A stretch of 64,000 bases of DNA from Sideroxydans lithotrophicus. GTDB taxonomy: Bacteria > Pseudomonadota > Gammaproteobacteria > Burkholderiales > Gallionellaceae. The position numbers and the translations under genes were made by a program. The stretch covers positions 186,001 through 250,000 of the forward strand of contig DYJI01000003.1 in assembly GCA_020723185.1 (NCBI GenBank). The letters are read 5' to 3'. Position 1 is the first letter of the stretch, and every line of letters starts with the position of its first letter. Below are positions 46,825 through 55,609 of the stretch, in pieces. The notes beneath the pieces are model-generated. The model was given only the letters and a program-made list of their open reading frames with translations, searched no databases and was not told where the DNA came from.

Positions 46825-47616
46825 ATGAAAAAATACGTGCAAATCGAGAATGTGCAGATGGTGTTCGGCACCAAGCAGGGACCGTTCATCGCGCTCAGGG
46901 ACATCGACCTGAAGATCGATCCGGGCGAATTCATCACGCTGATCGGCCACTCCGGCTGCGGCAAGTCCACCTTGCTCAACCTGATCGCCGGGCTGTTGCT
47001 GCCCAGCGAGGGGGTGATGCTGTGTGCCAATCGCGAGATCACCGGGCCCGGCCCGGATCGCGGCGTGGTGTTCCAGAACCATTCGCTGCTGCCCTGGCTG
47101 ACCTGTTTCGAGAACGTGCATCTCGCGGTCGAGCGCGTGTTCGGGCAAACGGAGAGCAAGGCGCAACTCGCGCAGCGCACCAACGATGCGCTGGAGCTGG
47201 TGCATCTGTCGCATGCGGCGCAGAAATTGCCGCACGAGATATCCGGCGGCATGAAGCAGCGCGTCGGCATCGCGCGCGCGCTGTCCATGCAACCCAAAGT
47301 GCTGCTGATGGACGAGCCGTTCGGGGCGCTGGATGCGCTGACCCGCGCCCACCTGCAGGACGAACTGATGAAGATCGTGGCCGACACCAAGAGCACCGTG
47401 GTGATGGTGACGCACGATGTGGACGAGGCGGTGCTGCTGTCCGACCGCATCGTGATGATGACCAACGGCCCGGCCGCCACCATCGGCGAGATATTGATGG
47501 TGGACCTGCCCAAACCGCGCAATCGCCTGGCCTTGGCCAACGATGCGAAGTACCACAGCCTGCGCGGCGCGGTGCTGGAGTTCCTGTATCAGAAGCAGGC
47601 CAGGAAAGCGGCCTGA
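46825..47616 (+). CDS. nrtD: ABC nitrate transporter, ATP-binding protein
   Basis: 263 residues. Walker A GHSGCGKST, signature ISGGMKQRVGIARAL, Walker B LLMDEPFGALDALT, H-loop MVTHDVDEA. It is a single ATPase domain without the C-terminal solute-binding extension of cyanobacterial NrtC, so the NrtD-type name fits best. The start ATG at 46825 gives MKKYVQIENVQMVF; the longer frame to 46702 lies in nrtB. Homologues serving sulfonate or bicarbonate exist; context favours nitrate. Confidence 0.9.
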   Translation: MKKYVQIENVQMVFGTKQGPFIALRDIDLKIDPGEFITLIGHSGCGKSTLLNLIAGLLLPSEGVMLCANREITGPGPDRGVVFQNHSLLPWLTCFENVHLAVERVFGQTESKAQLAQRTNDALELVHLSHAAQKLPHEISGGMKQRVGIARALSMQPKVLLMDEPFGALDALTRAHLQDELMKIVADTKSTVVMVTHDVDEAVLLSDRIVMMTNGPAATIGEILMVDLPKPRNRLALANDAKYHSLRGAVLEFLYQKQARKAA

Positions 47617-47620
47617 TGCG

Positions 47621-47896
47621 ATGGGAATGAACATGACCTGCGTCGACATCCTGTACATCGGGCGTCCCAGCGAGTTCCTGCTGACGACCTCGGAACGGCT
47701 GGAAGTGCCGGATGCGGCCCCCACGCTGCAGCAGGTGCTGGGCAGCTTGCGGGCGCGCGGCGCGCGCTGGGCCTACGAACTGGATGAACGGCATGTGATG
47801 TGCACGGTCAACCGGGTCCCCGCTGTCGCGTCGGCACCCCTCGCGGCGGGAGACGAGATCGGCATCTATTCGCGCAAGTCCATCTTCGAGGCGTAG
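47621..47896 (+). CDS. MoaD/ThiS-like beta-grasp protein lacking terminal Gly-Gly
   Basis: About 91 residues. The ThiS/MoaD-like fold is suggested by VDILYIGRPSEFLLTTSERL, TLQQVLGSLRARGARWAYEL and the AAGDEIGIYS turn. Normal MoaD ends in the Gly-Gly that carries sulfur for molybdopterin; here the C-terminus is SRKSIFEA, so it cannot be a standard sulfur carrier. Possible starts are ATG 47621, 47627 or 47633; the last has GGGA at good spacing. It is placed 4 bp after nrtD and just before the nirB attenuator, so it belongs to the nitrate transcript. A role in nitrate reductase cofactor handling is an inference. Confidence 0.65.
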   Translation: MGMNMTCVDILYIGRPSEFLLTTSERLEVPDAAPTLQQVLGSLRARGARWAYELDERHVMCTVNRVPAVASAPLAAGDEIGIYSRKSIFEA

Positions 47897-47943
47897 TGCG
47901 TCGCAGCGGAACGGTTGAATTGAACGGCAGTACGGCAGGCGAA

Positions 47944-48040
47944 GGATCACACCCAACGGCGGGCGCGATCCGGCAGGTAATAACGACAAAGGCGTCGTTT
48001 CGGCCCACCCGGACGGGTAGGGATCGGACGACGTTTTTTT
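47944..48040 (+). ncRNA. ANTAR-target attenuator leader of nirB
   Basis: P1 (47944-47971): GGATC / GATCC outer stem, two A-C mismatches, then CCC / GGG closing hexaloop AACGGC. P2 (47982-47999): AACGAC / GTCGTT around hexaloop AAAGGC. A terminator overlaps P2: CGTCGT (47993-47998) pairs with ACGACG (48028-48033), with an inner CCCACCC / GGGTAGGG stem, then seven Ts (48034-48040). It has the same two hexaloop sequences as the nrtA leader. No sigma-54 site precedes it, so it probably acts within the transcript coming from nrtABD. Confidence 0.82.
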
Positions 48041-48057
48041 ATTGAGAGGAGTGCAAG

Positions 48058-50502
48058 ATGGAACAAAAAAAGAAGCGGCTGGTGGTGGTCGGCAACGGCA
48101 TGGCGGGCATACGCACCATCGAGGAATTGCTCAAGATGTCGGCGGATGAATTCAACATCACCGTGTTCGGTGCCGAGCCGCAGCCCAACTACAACCGCAT
48201 CCTGCTCTCGCCCGTGCTGTCCGGCGAGATGCCGTTCCAGGACACCGTACTGAACGACTGGAGCTGGTACGAGGAGAACCATATCACCCTGCACACGGGC
48301 AAGACGGTGACGAAGATCGACCGCATGCGCTGCACGGTGGAAACGGATGACGGCATCGTCGTGCCCTACGATCGCCTGCTGATCGCCACCGGATCCAATC
48401 CCATCATGCTGCCGGTCCCCGGCATCGATCTGCCCGGCGTGATCGGCTATCGCAGCATCGCCGATGTGGAGCAGATGCTGGCAGCAGCGCAGCCGGGCAA
48501 GCGCGCCGTGGTGATCGGCGGTGGCCTGCTCGGGCTGGAAGCGGCGAATGGTCTGTCGCTGCGCGGCATGCAGGTGTCCGTGGTGCATCTGTGCGAATGG
48601 CCGATGGAGCGCCAGCTGGACAAGGTCGGCGGCGGGCTACTGAAAGAGGCGCTGGAGAAACGCGGCCTGAAGTTCTATCTGTCGCGCCAGACCGACGCCA
48701 TTCTCGGCGAGACGGCGGTCACCGGACTGCGTTTCAAGGACGGTGAAGAGATTGCGGCCGACCTGGTCGTGATGTCGGCGGGTATCCGCCCCAACATCGC
48801 GCTGGCCAAGTCGGCCGGCATCCATTGCGAGCGCGGCATCATGGTGAGCGACACCATGCAGACCTACGACCCGAAGATCTACTCGGTGGGCGAATGCGTG
48901 CAGCATCGCGGCCAGACCTACGGCCTGGTCGCGCCGCTGTTCGAGCAGGCCAAGGTGGCGGCGAACCATCTCGCCCAATACGGCAGGATGCGCTACGAAG
49001 GTTCATCCGTCTCGACCAAACTCAAGGTGACCGGTATCGACCTGTTCTCGGCTGGCGATTTCAATCCGGTGGCGGGGGATGACGAGTTGTTGCTGCAGGA
49101 TGCGGCGCGCGGCGTGTACAAGAAACTAGTGCTGCGCGACAACAAGCTGCGCGGTGCGGTGATGTACGGCGACACGGTGGACGGTCCATGGTATTTCCAG
49201 ATGATGCGCGACGGCACCGATGTGTCGGAGATGCGCGAGCACCTGCTGTTCGGCCAGATGCACCTCGGCGATTCCGGCCACGGCGCCAAGGCTGGCGTGA
49301 TGGATATGCCGGACACGGCCGAGATCTGCGGCTGCAACGGCGTATGCAAGGGCACCATCGTCAACACCATCATAGACAAGAAGCTGTTCACGCTGGACGA
49401 GGTGCGCGCCCATACCAAGGCTTCCGCCTCGTGCGGTTCGTGCACCGGGCTGGTGGAGGCAATCCTGGCGAACACCGTGGGCGGCGATTATTCCGCCAAG
49501 CCGAGCAAGAAGCCGATCTGCGGCTGCACCGAATACGCGCATCAGGATATGCACAAGACGATACGCGAGCGCAGCCTGAAGACCATCCCCGAAGTAATGA
49601 AAGCGCTGGAGTGGAAGACTGAGGACGGTTGCCATGTCTGCCGCCCCGCTCTCAACTACTACCTGTTGGCCGCCTGGCCGGGCGAGTATGTGGACGATAG
49701 CCGCTCGCGTTTCATCAACGAGCGCGTGCATGCCAACATCCAGAAGGACGGCACCTATTCGGTGATCCCGCGCATCTGGGGTGGCGTCACTTCGCCTGCG
49801 CAGTTGCGCGCCATCGCCGAGATCGCCGAGCGCCATGAAGTGCCCACCGTGCACATCACCGGTGGACAGCGTATTGGCTTGTACGGCATCACCAAGGAGA
49901 ATCTGCCCAAGATGTGGGCGGAGCTGGTCGAGGCGGGCTTCGTCTCCGGCCATGCCTACGGCAAATCGCTGCGCACGGTGAAGACCTGCGTCGGTTCGGA
50001 GTGGTGTCGCTTCGGCACGCAGGATTCGACCGGGTTGGGCATCAAGGTGGAGCAGATGACTTGGGGTTCGTGGACGCCGCACAAGTTCAAGATCGCGGTG
50101 TCCGGCTGCCCGCGCAACTGCGCCGAAGCCACCATCAAGGATTTCGGCATTGTCTGCGTGGACTCGGGTTACGAGATACATGTCGGCGGCAACGGCGGCG
50201 TCAAGGTGCGCGTCACCGATTTCCTGTGCAAGGTGTCAAGTGAAGCCGAGGTGCTGGAATATTGCGGCGCCTTCATGCAGCTGTACCGCGAGGACGCCCA
50301 TTACCTGGACCGCACCGCACCGTGGATAGAACGCGTCGGCCTGCCTTTCGTCAAGCGCCACATCGTCGATGACGCGGAGGGCCGTGCCGAGTTGTACGCG
50401 CGCTTCCTCAAGTCGCAGCAATATTCGCAGGACGACCCGTGGAAAGAGCGCGCCGAAGGCAAAGAAGCGCATGAGTTCACCGCACTCGCCACCATCGTAT
50501 AA
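48058..50502 (+). CDS. nirB: Assimilatory nitrite reductase, large subunit
   Basis: 814 residues; reduces nitrite to ammonium with NAD(P)H. The N-terminal FAD/NAD domains begin MEQKKKRLVVVGNGMAGIRT and include VVIGGGLLGLEAA. A BFD-type [2Fe-2S] region contains CGCNGVCKGT and CGSCTG. The C-terminal siroheme/[4Fe-4S] domain has Cys ligands in CVGSEWC and CPRNC with normal spacing. Full length. It follows the ANTAR leader at 47944-48040, and nirD starts 11 bp downstream. The siroheme synthase gene is not in the window. Confidence 0.96.
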   Translation: MEQKKKRLVVVGNGMAGIRTIEELLKMSADEFNITVFGAEPQPNYNRILLSPVLSGEMPFQDTVLNDWSWYEENHITLHTGKTVTKIDRMRCTVETDDGIVVPYDRLLIATGSNPIMLPVPGIDLPGVIGYRSIADVEQMLAAAQPGKRAVVIGGGLLGLEAANGLSLRGMQVSVVHLCEWPMERQLDKVGGGLLKEALEKRGLKFYLSRQTDAILGETAVTGLRFKDGEEIAADLVVMSAGIRPNIALAKSAGIHCERGIMVSDTMQTYDPKIYSVGECVQHRGQTYGLVAPLFEQAKVAANHLAQYGRMRYEGSSVSTKLKVTGIDLFSAGDFNPVAGDDELLLQDAARGVYKKLVLRDNKLRGAVMYGDTVDGPWYFQMMRDGTDVSEMREHLLFGQMHLGDSGHGAKAGVMDMPDTAEICGCNGVCKGTIVNTIIDKKLFTLDEVRAHTKASASCGSCTGLVEAILANTVGGDYSAKPSKKPICGCTEYAHQDMHKTIRERSLKTIPEVMKALEWKTEDGCHVCRPALNYYLLAAWPGEYVDDSRSRFINERVHANIQKDGTYSVIPRIWGGVTSPAQLRAIAEIAERHEVPTVHITGGQRIGLYGITKENLPKMWAELVEAGFVSGHAYGKSLRTVKTCVGSEWCRFGTQDSTGLGIKVEQMTWGSWTPHKFKIAVSGCPRNCAEATIKDFGIVCVDSGYEIHVGGNGGVKVRVTDFLCKVSSEAEVLEYCGAFMQLYREDAHYLDRTAPWIERVGLPFVKRHIVDDAEGRAELYARFLKSQQYSQDDPWKERAEGKEAHEFTALATIV

Positions 50503-50513
50503 GGAGAACTGGA

Positions 50514-50840
50514 ATGAACTGGATACAAGTCGGCAATCTGGAAGACATCCCGCGTCAGGGTTCGCGGGTGGTCAAGACCGCAACAGGCGAGATCGCGCTG
50601 TTCCGCAGCGTGGACGATCAGGTGTTCGCACTCAACAACCGCTGCCCGCACAAAGGCGGGCCGCTGTCGCAAGGCATCGTGCATGGCAAGCGTGTCACCT
50701 GCCCGTTGCACAGCTGGGTGATAGATCTGGAGAGTGGCGAGGCCATCTCACCGGACATCGGATGCGCACATCGGCTTGAAGTGCGCGTCGCCCACGGCGA
50801 ACTGTTTCTCGAAGCCGAGGCGGGAGTATGCAAAGCATGA
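50514..50840 (+). CDS. nirD: Nitrite reductase small subunit, Rieske type
   Basis: 108 residues with a Rieske-like domain. Unlike many NirD proteins, which have lost the cluster ligands, both pairs are present here: CPHKGG and CPLHSW, so it can hold a [2Fe-2S] cluster. Works with NirB in the cytoplasm. SD AAGGAG lies upstream of the ATG. The end overlaps nasA by 13 nt. Confidence 0.92.
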   Translation: MNWIQVGNLEDIPRQGSRVVKTATGEIALFRSVDDQVFALNNRCPHKGGPLSQGIVHGKRVTCPLHSWVIDLESGEAISPDIGCAHRLEVRVAHGELFLEAEAGVCKA

Positions 50841-53494
50841 CTGCGCCGCAGGCCATACGCACCACCTGCCCGTATTGCGGCGTGGGTTGCGGCGTGCTGG
50901 CCACGGTGGCGGAGAGCGGCGAAGTGAAAGTGTCGGGCGATCCGCTGCATCCAGCCAATTTCGGGCGCTTGTGTTCCAAGGGCGCCGCGCTGGCCGAGAC
51001 GTTGGGCAGCGAAGGGCGTCTGCTGCATCCCGTTGTGGACGGTGCGCAAGTCACCTGGGAGACGGCGCTGGATCGCGTGGCCGATGGCTTCAATAAGGTC
51101 ATCGCTGAGCATGGCCGGAATGCGGTGGCGTTCTATGTCTCGGGGCAGTTGCTGACCGAGGATTACTACGTTGCCAACAAACTGATGAAGGGCTTCATCG
51201 GCAGCGCGAACATCGACACCAACTCGCGCCTGTGCATGTCCACGGCGGTGGCGGCGCACAAGCGCGCCTTCGGTGCCGATGCGGTGCCGGTCTGTTATGA
51301 GGATGTCGAGGCCGCTGACTTGGTGGTAATCGTCGGTTCCAATTATGCATGGGCGCATCCGGTGCTTTACCAGCGACTGGTCGCGGCGAAAAAATCGCGC
51401 CCGGATATGCGCGTGGTGGTGGTCGACCCGCGCCGTACGGCGACCTGCGACATCGCCGATCTGCATCTGGCCATCGCGCCGGGAAGCGATGCCTACCTGT
51501 TCAACGGCCTGCTGCATCACCTGCGGCGCGAGGATGCACTCGACCTGGCTTATGTCGAGCAACATGTGGAGGGATTCGCCGCCGCTTTCGAGGCGGCGCG
51601 TGCCGTCGATTCGATCCCCGCAGTGGCGCAAGCTTGCGGCGTGCCCGAAACCGATGTCGGCGAGTTCTTCCGCTTGTTCGCGCGCACCGAACGTTGCGTG
51701 ACTATCTTCTCGCAAGGCGTCAACCAATCCTCCAGCGGCGTGGACAAGGCCAACTCGATCATCAACGTGCATCTGGCTACCGGGCGCATCGGCCGTCCCG
51801 GCATGGGGCCGTTCTCGGTCACCGGACAGCCGAATGCGATGGGCGGGCGCGAGGTGGGCGGGCTGGCCAATCAGCTCGCGGCGCATCTGGATTTCTCCGA
51901 TGCGGCGAGTGTCGATCTGGTGCGGCGCTTCTGGGATGCGCCGAACATCGCACAAGATCCTGGCTTGAAAGCGGTGGACATGTTCCAGGCCATCGCCGAC
52001 GGCAAGATCAAGGCGGTGTGGATCATGGGCACCAATCCGGTGGTGAGCATGCCGGATGCGGATCGCGTGCGCGCCGCCCTGATGGGATGCGAGCTGGTGG
52101 TGGTCTCCGATTGCGCGCAGCAGACCGACACCACTGCCTGTGCCGACATACTGTTGCCGGCTGCAGGCTGGGGAGAGAAGGATGGTGCAGTGACCAATTC
52201 CGAACGGCGCATCTCGCGTCAGCGATCCTTTCAGCCGGCGGCAGGGGAAGCGCGACCGGACTGGTGGATCATCACGCAGGTGGCGCAGCGCATGGGTTTC
52301 GCCGCTGCGTTCGCATACACGAGACCGGCGCAGATATTCCGCGAACATGCGCGTCTGTCCGGTTTCGAGAATCCGGGCAAGCGCGCCTTCGATATCAGTG
52401 CATTGGCTGATCTGGACGATACGCACTACGAAACATTGCAGCCGCTGCAGTGGCCGTTCAATGAGCGATCACCAAATGGAACACAGCGCCTGCTCGTTGA
52501 CGGAAGGTTCTATACGCCCAACGGCAAGGCGCGCATGACCGCTATCGCACCGCGACTGCCAGCCGTCGCGACCGATGCCGATTTCCCACTGGTACTGAAC
52601 ACCGGCCGTATACGCGACCAGTGGCACACCATGACACGCACCGGCAAAGTGCCGCGCCTGAATGCGCATCAGTTCGAACCCTTCGTGCAGGTCCACGCGC
52701 AGGATGCGGAAGCCTGTCGGCTGCAGGATGGCGGGCTGGCGCGACTTAGCAGTCGACATGGTTCGATGTTGGCCCGGGTCCAGCTCAGTCAGGACCAGCG
52801 GATCGGTTCGGTGTTCGCACCCATGCACTGGAGCGAAACGTATGCAAAATCGTCGCGGGTGGATTCGCTGGTCGCTCCCATCACCGACCCGATCTCCGGA
52901 CAACCGGAATCCAAACATACGCCGGTGCGGGTCGAGCCCTATCTGCCCGCCTGGCAAGGATTCGTGCTGAGCCGCAACAGGCTGGAACTGTCTGGAGCCG
53001 GTTATTGCGCCTGTTCTCAGGGTGACGGCTATTGGCGGCATGAACTTGCGGGCGACATGCTGCCGGAAGACTGGCGCGCATGGGCAAGGGCGTCTCAAGC
53101 AGGTGCCGGCGAATGGATGGAATTTCACGATGCGGCGATGGGGCGTTACCGGGCCGCTCGTGTGCAGGACGGACGGTTGGAAAGTGTGTTTTTCATCGCT
53201 GCCGATCACAGGTTGCCGGAACGTGAGTGGTTGGGCAGTTTGTTTGCCAAGCGCGATCTGTCTACCGCTGAGTTGGCGGGGTTGCTGTCCGCGCGTCCCC
53301 CCAAAGGAGAAGCATCGGAAACCGGGCGTATTGTGTGTGCCTGCTTTAGCGTGGGGGAGAAGTCGCTAGTGAACGCAATCAAGACGCAAGGTTTGACCAG
53401 TGTCGAAGAAGTCGGAGCGCACCTCAAGGCTGGTACAGGTTGTGGTTCGTGTGTGCCGGAGATACGACGATTGATTTCGAAAGCGACAATCTAA
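50828..53494 (+). CDS. nasA: Assimilatory nitrate reductase, catalytic subunit with BFD domain
   Basis: 888 residues of the molybdopterin oxidoreductase family. The N-terminal [4Fe-4S] motif TTCPYCGVGCG is followed by the bis-MGD catalytic domains; substrate-site regions include SRLCMSTAVAAHKRAFG and GPFSVTGQPNAMGGREVGGL. The last 55 residues are a BFD-like [2Fe-2S] domain (GRIVCACFSVGEKSLVNAI ... GTGCGSCVPEI), as in the longer assimilatory NasA/NasC. No separate NasB/NasC reductase is nearby, so electrons must come from elsewhere. ATG 50828 or 50837 could be the start; both lie in the nirD end. It is the last gene of the locus. Confidence 0.94.
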   Translation: MQSMTAPQAIRTTCPYCGVGCGVLATVAESGEVKVSGDPLHPANFGRLCSKGAALAETLGSEGRLLHPVVDGAQVTWETALDRVADGFNKVIAEHGRNAVAFYVSGQLLTEDYYVANKLMKGFIGSANIDTNSRLCMSTAVAAHKRAFGADAVPVCYEDVEAADLVVIVGSNYAWAHPVLYQRLVAAKKSRPDMRVVVVDPRRTATCDIADLHLAIAPGSDAYLFNGLLHHLRREDALDLAYVEQHVEGFAAAFEAARAVDSIPAVAQACGVPETDVGEFFRLFARTERCVTIFSQGVNQSSSGVDKANSIINVHLATGRIGRPGMGPFSVTGQPNAMGGREVGGLANQLAAHLDFSDAASVDLVRRFWDAPNIAQDPGLKAVDMFQAIADGKIKAVWIMGTNPVVSMPDADRVRAALMGCELVVVSDCAQQTDTTACADILLPAAGWGEKDGAVTNSERRISRQRSFQPAAGEARPDWWIITQVAQRMGFAAAFAYTRPAQIFREHARLSGFENPGKRAFDISALADLDDTHYETLQPLQWPFNERSPNGTQRLLVDGRFYTPNGKARMTAIAPRLPAVATDADFPLVLNTGRIRDQWHTMTRTGKVPRLNAHQFEPFVQVHAQDAEACRLQDGGLARLSSRHGSMLARVQLSQDQRIGSVFAPMHWSETYAKSSRVDSLVAPITDPISGQPESKHTPVRVEPYLPAWQGFVLSRNRLELSGAGYCACSQGDGYWRHELAGDMLPEDWRAWARASQAGAGEWMEFHDAAMGRYRAARVQDGRLESVFFIAADHRLPEREWLGSLFAKRDLSTAELAGLLSARPPKGEASETGRIVCACFSVGEKSLVNAIKTQGLTSVEEVGAHLKAGTGCGSCVPEIRRLISKATI

Positions 53495-53596
53495 GTTTGG
53501 CTATGTGAATCGACCATTGTTAACTAGACACAAGTGTCTGCTATGCGTTGTGTAGCGGAATAAATTTCAATATTTGCAGAAAGTCGGCTTTGGCCG

Positions 53597-53625
53597 AACT
53601 GCCGTCCTGGTAGGTCGTCGGGACG
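53597..53625. repeat. Hairpin repeat, copy C
   Basis: Core CTGCCGTCCTGGTAGGTC with CCG / CGG pairing around CCT-ggt-AGG. It lies in the 170-bp gap between nasA and the CopZ-like gene. No terminator is visible after nasA. Confidence 0.5.
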
Positions 53626-53664
53626 ATCTGTTGATTTAGTCAGTTCCTGCCCCTAAGCGGATAT

Positions 53665-54096
53665 TTAGCTGTCAGACTTTGGAAAGTCCTTTAGACAACA
53701 ACGCCCCGATGGATTGCTTGTGTCGCATGAGCATTGTGCGGTCTTGGTCTGGGTAACCACGAAGTCCCGCGTAGCGGGATTGTTCATAAAGTCCAGCCGG
53801 GAGATGCCGAAGCAGTAACACAATGGCATGTCGTCTTGCGTCTCTTTCACCCCAACCTGCGTCCGTAACTGCGACTTGAGAATTGTCGAACCGTCTTCGC
53901 TGAAATAGACAACCTCGCAAGCAGGATCATCGCAGAAGAAGTACCGATGCCCAGTTGGCTGCCAACTCCATGCTTCCTTGATGTGATGGGTTATGGTTCG
54001 CACTGATACCTCAGAACACTCATGCCCATTGATGGGGCATCGCTGTTTTTTCGGATGGGCGACATTGCAATCGTTGGAAGAACAACATTCACTCAA
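53665..54096 (-). CDS. CopZ-like Cys-rich Fe-S/zinc protein
   Basis: 143 residues beginning MSECCSSNDCNVAHPKKQRC. The N-terminal part resembles the zinc plus [2Fe-2S] module of CopZ-type copper chaperones: HRYFFCDDPACEVVYFSEDG in the zinc region, then LCYCFGISRLDF and CSCDTSNPSGRCCL in the cluster region. Such proteins are often found near copper or mercury resistance genes. None are adjacent here. The gene is oriented against nasA and has lower GC. Role inferred as metal or redox handling. Confidence 0.72.
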   Translation of the reverse strand: MSECCSSNDCNVAHPKKQRCPINGHECSEVSVRTITHHIKEAWSWQPTGHRYFFCDDPACEVVYFSEDGSTILKSQLRTQVGVKETQDDMPLCYCFGISRLDFMNNPATRDFVVTQTKTAQCSCDTSNPSGRCCLKDFPKSDS

Positions 54097-54238
54097 GGCG
54101 CGATCTCCAATAGAGTTGGCATTGCGCAGATTATCCTCTGATCGTTCTGGCGTCGAGTGGCCGCTGCGGGCCGACAGCAGAAACTACCTGCCCTTTCCCG
54201 AATTTCCGCTTTGGCCGAAGAGCGGCCTCTTTGAAGAC

Positions 54239-55609
54239 TCACTCCACGCCCGGCTTCGCGCCGGGCGTTGTGTTTTCTAGCCCCCGCAGATTACCCGCTG
54301 CTTCCGCATGCTGCGGATCAAGCTGCAATGCGCGTTCGAATTCGCGGCGCGCTTCATCTTCGGTTCCTGCCAGAAGCCAGGCGAAGCCGAGGTTGTTGTG
54401 TACGCGCGCTTTGTTGGGCGACTGTTCCACTGTGGCTTGCCACAGGGCGATCTCGCTGCGGTAGTCGAGGTTGCGTTGGGCGGTGAGCAGTGCGGCTGCG
54501 AGCAGCAAGGTGAGCAGGGCGATGCGCACGTGGTCGGCCCTCAGCTGCTGGAAAATTTCGATGCACAGGGCCAGTGCGAGCGGCCAGCCGACGAGGTAGA
54601 GCTGGCGTTCGTTGGCAATGTCGAGGCGCGGCAGCAGAACGTAGAGGGGCAGTAGTTGCAGCACGGCCCAGGCCAGCGCGAAGGACCACCACGGGCGCAG
54701 CTTGCGCAGCCACCATGCGGTGACTAGCAGTGCCAGCGTGAGCAGCAATGCCGACGGGGCCTCGAAGAGATGGCGATACAGCGGCAGGTCGGGGTCGATG
54801 TTGAGCCATAGCGGCAGCGCCCATTGCTGCAACAGCCACAGCATGCCGTTCGCCTGCGTGGCGAGGTTGCCGCCCAGTGTGTTGAAGTGGGCGCTGCGCG
54901 CCATGTGGGATTGATAGGCGGTGCTGAACAGGAACAGCAGCACGGCCGCCAGCAGCAGTGCCCAGCTCGTCCATTGCGCTTTAAAGGAGTTGCGTTGTTC
55001 GGCCAGCGCATAGCGTTCCCACAGCAGCAGGGCGAAGGGGAAGGTGATGGCGGTCTCTTTGCACAGCAGCGCGGCGAGGAAGCACAGCGGCGTAAGCAGA
55101 TGCAGGTGCAGTGCGCTCGCGTGCTGGCGGCCGTGGGTATAGGCGAGCAGGCCGGCCAGATAGCACAGCGTCATCAGCGAGGCGGAGCGGCCGCTGATGT
55201 AGCTCACCGCTTCGCTGTGCGCGGGATGCAGCACGAACAGCAGGGCGACGAACAGCGGCAGCGTGGCGGGCAGTCCGCCGTGGCGCACGTAGTAGTGCTG
55301 GCTGAGGCGATAGACCAGCCAGCCGTTGAGCAGGTGGATGAGGAGGTTGCTGAGGTGGAAGCCGGTCGTGCCCAGACCCAGCGTCCAGTCCAGGGTGTAG
55401 CTGGCTTTCAGCAGGGCGCGGATGCCGTGGCCTAGACCGGCCAGCCAGTTTCCCCAGCTATGCACTTCGGGGTTGTGGACGATGACCTTGTAGTCATCGA
55501 ACTGGAACGGTGCGCCGAGCACGTTGGCATAGGCGAGGCAGACGGCCAGCGCCAGCCAGGCGAAGGCGCGCGGGTCACTGTTTTCGCTGGGCTTCGGCGA
55601 AGGCCACAT
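54239..55609 (-). CDS. TMTC-like multi-span membrane protein with C-terminal TPR
   Basis: 456 residues with about ten transmembrane segments, then a short TPR part at the C-terminus (ARVHNNLGFAWLLAGTEDEA). The N-terminal loop PFQFDDYKVIVHNPEVHSW carries the acidic pair (DD) typical of GT-C glycosyltransferase-like and TMTC-type membrane proteins; HPAHSEAVSYISGRSASLM matches them too. Likely transfers a sugar from a lipid carrier, which is an inference. The ATG at 55609 overlaps the end of the carboxypeptidase gene by 35 nt; an ORF to 55681 is less plausible. Confidence 0.72.
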   Translation of the reverse strand: MWPSPKPSENSDPRAFAWLALAVCLAYANVLGAPFQFDDYKVIVHNPEVHSWGNWLAGLGHGIRALLKASYTLDWTLGLGTTGFHLSNLLIHLLNGWLVYRLSQHYYVRHGGLPATLPLFVALLFVLHPAHSEAVSYISGRSASLMTLCYLAGLLAYTHGRQHASALHLHLLTPLCFLAALLCKETAITFPFALLLWERYALAEQRNSFKAQWTSWALLLAAVLLFLFSTAYQSHMARSAHFNTLGGNLATQANGMLWLLQQWALPLWLNIDPDLPLYRHLFEAPSALLLTLALLVTAWWLRKLRPWWSFALAWAVLQLLPLYVLLPRLDIANERQLYLVGWPLALALCIEIFQQLRADHVRIALLTLLLAAALLTAQRNLDYRSEIALWQATVEQSPNKARVHNNLGFAWLLAGTEDEARREFERALQLDPQHAEAAGNLRGLENTTPGAKPGVE

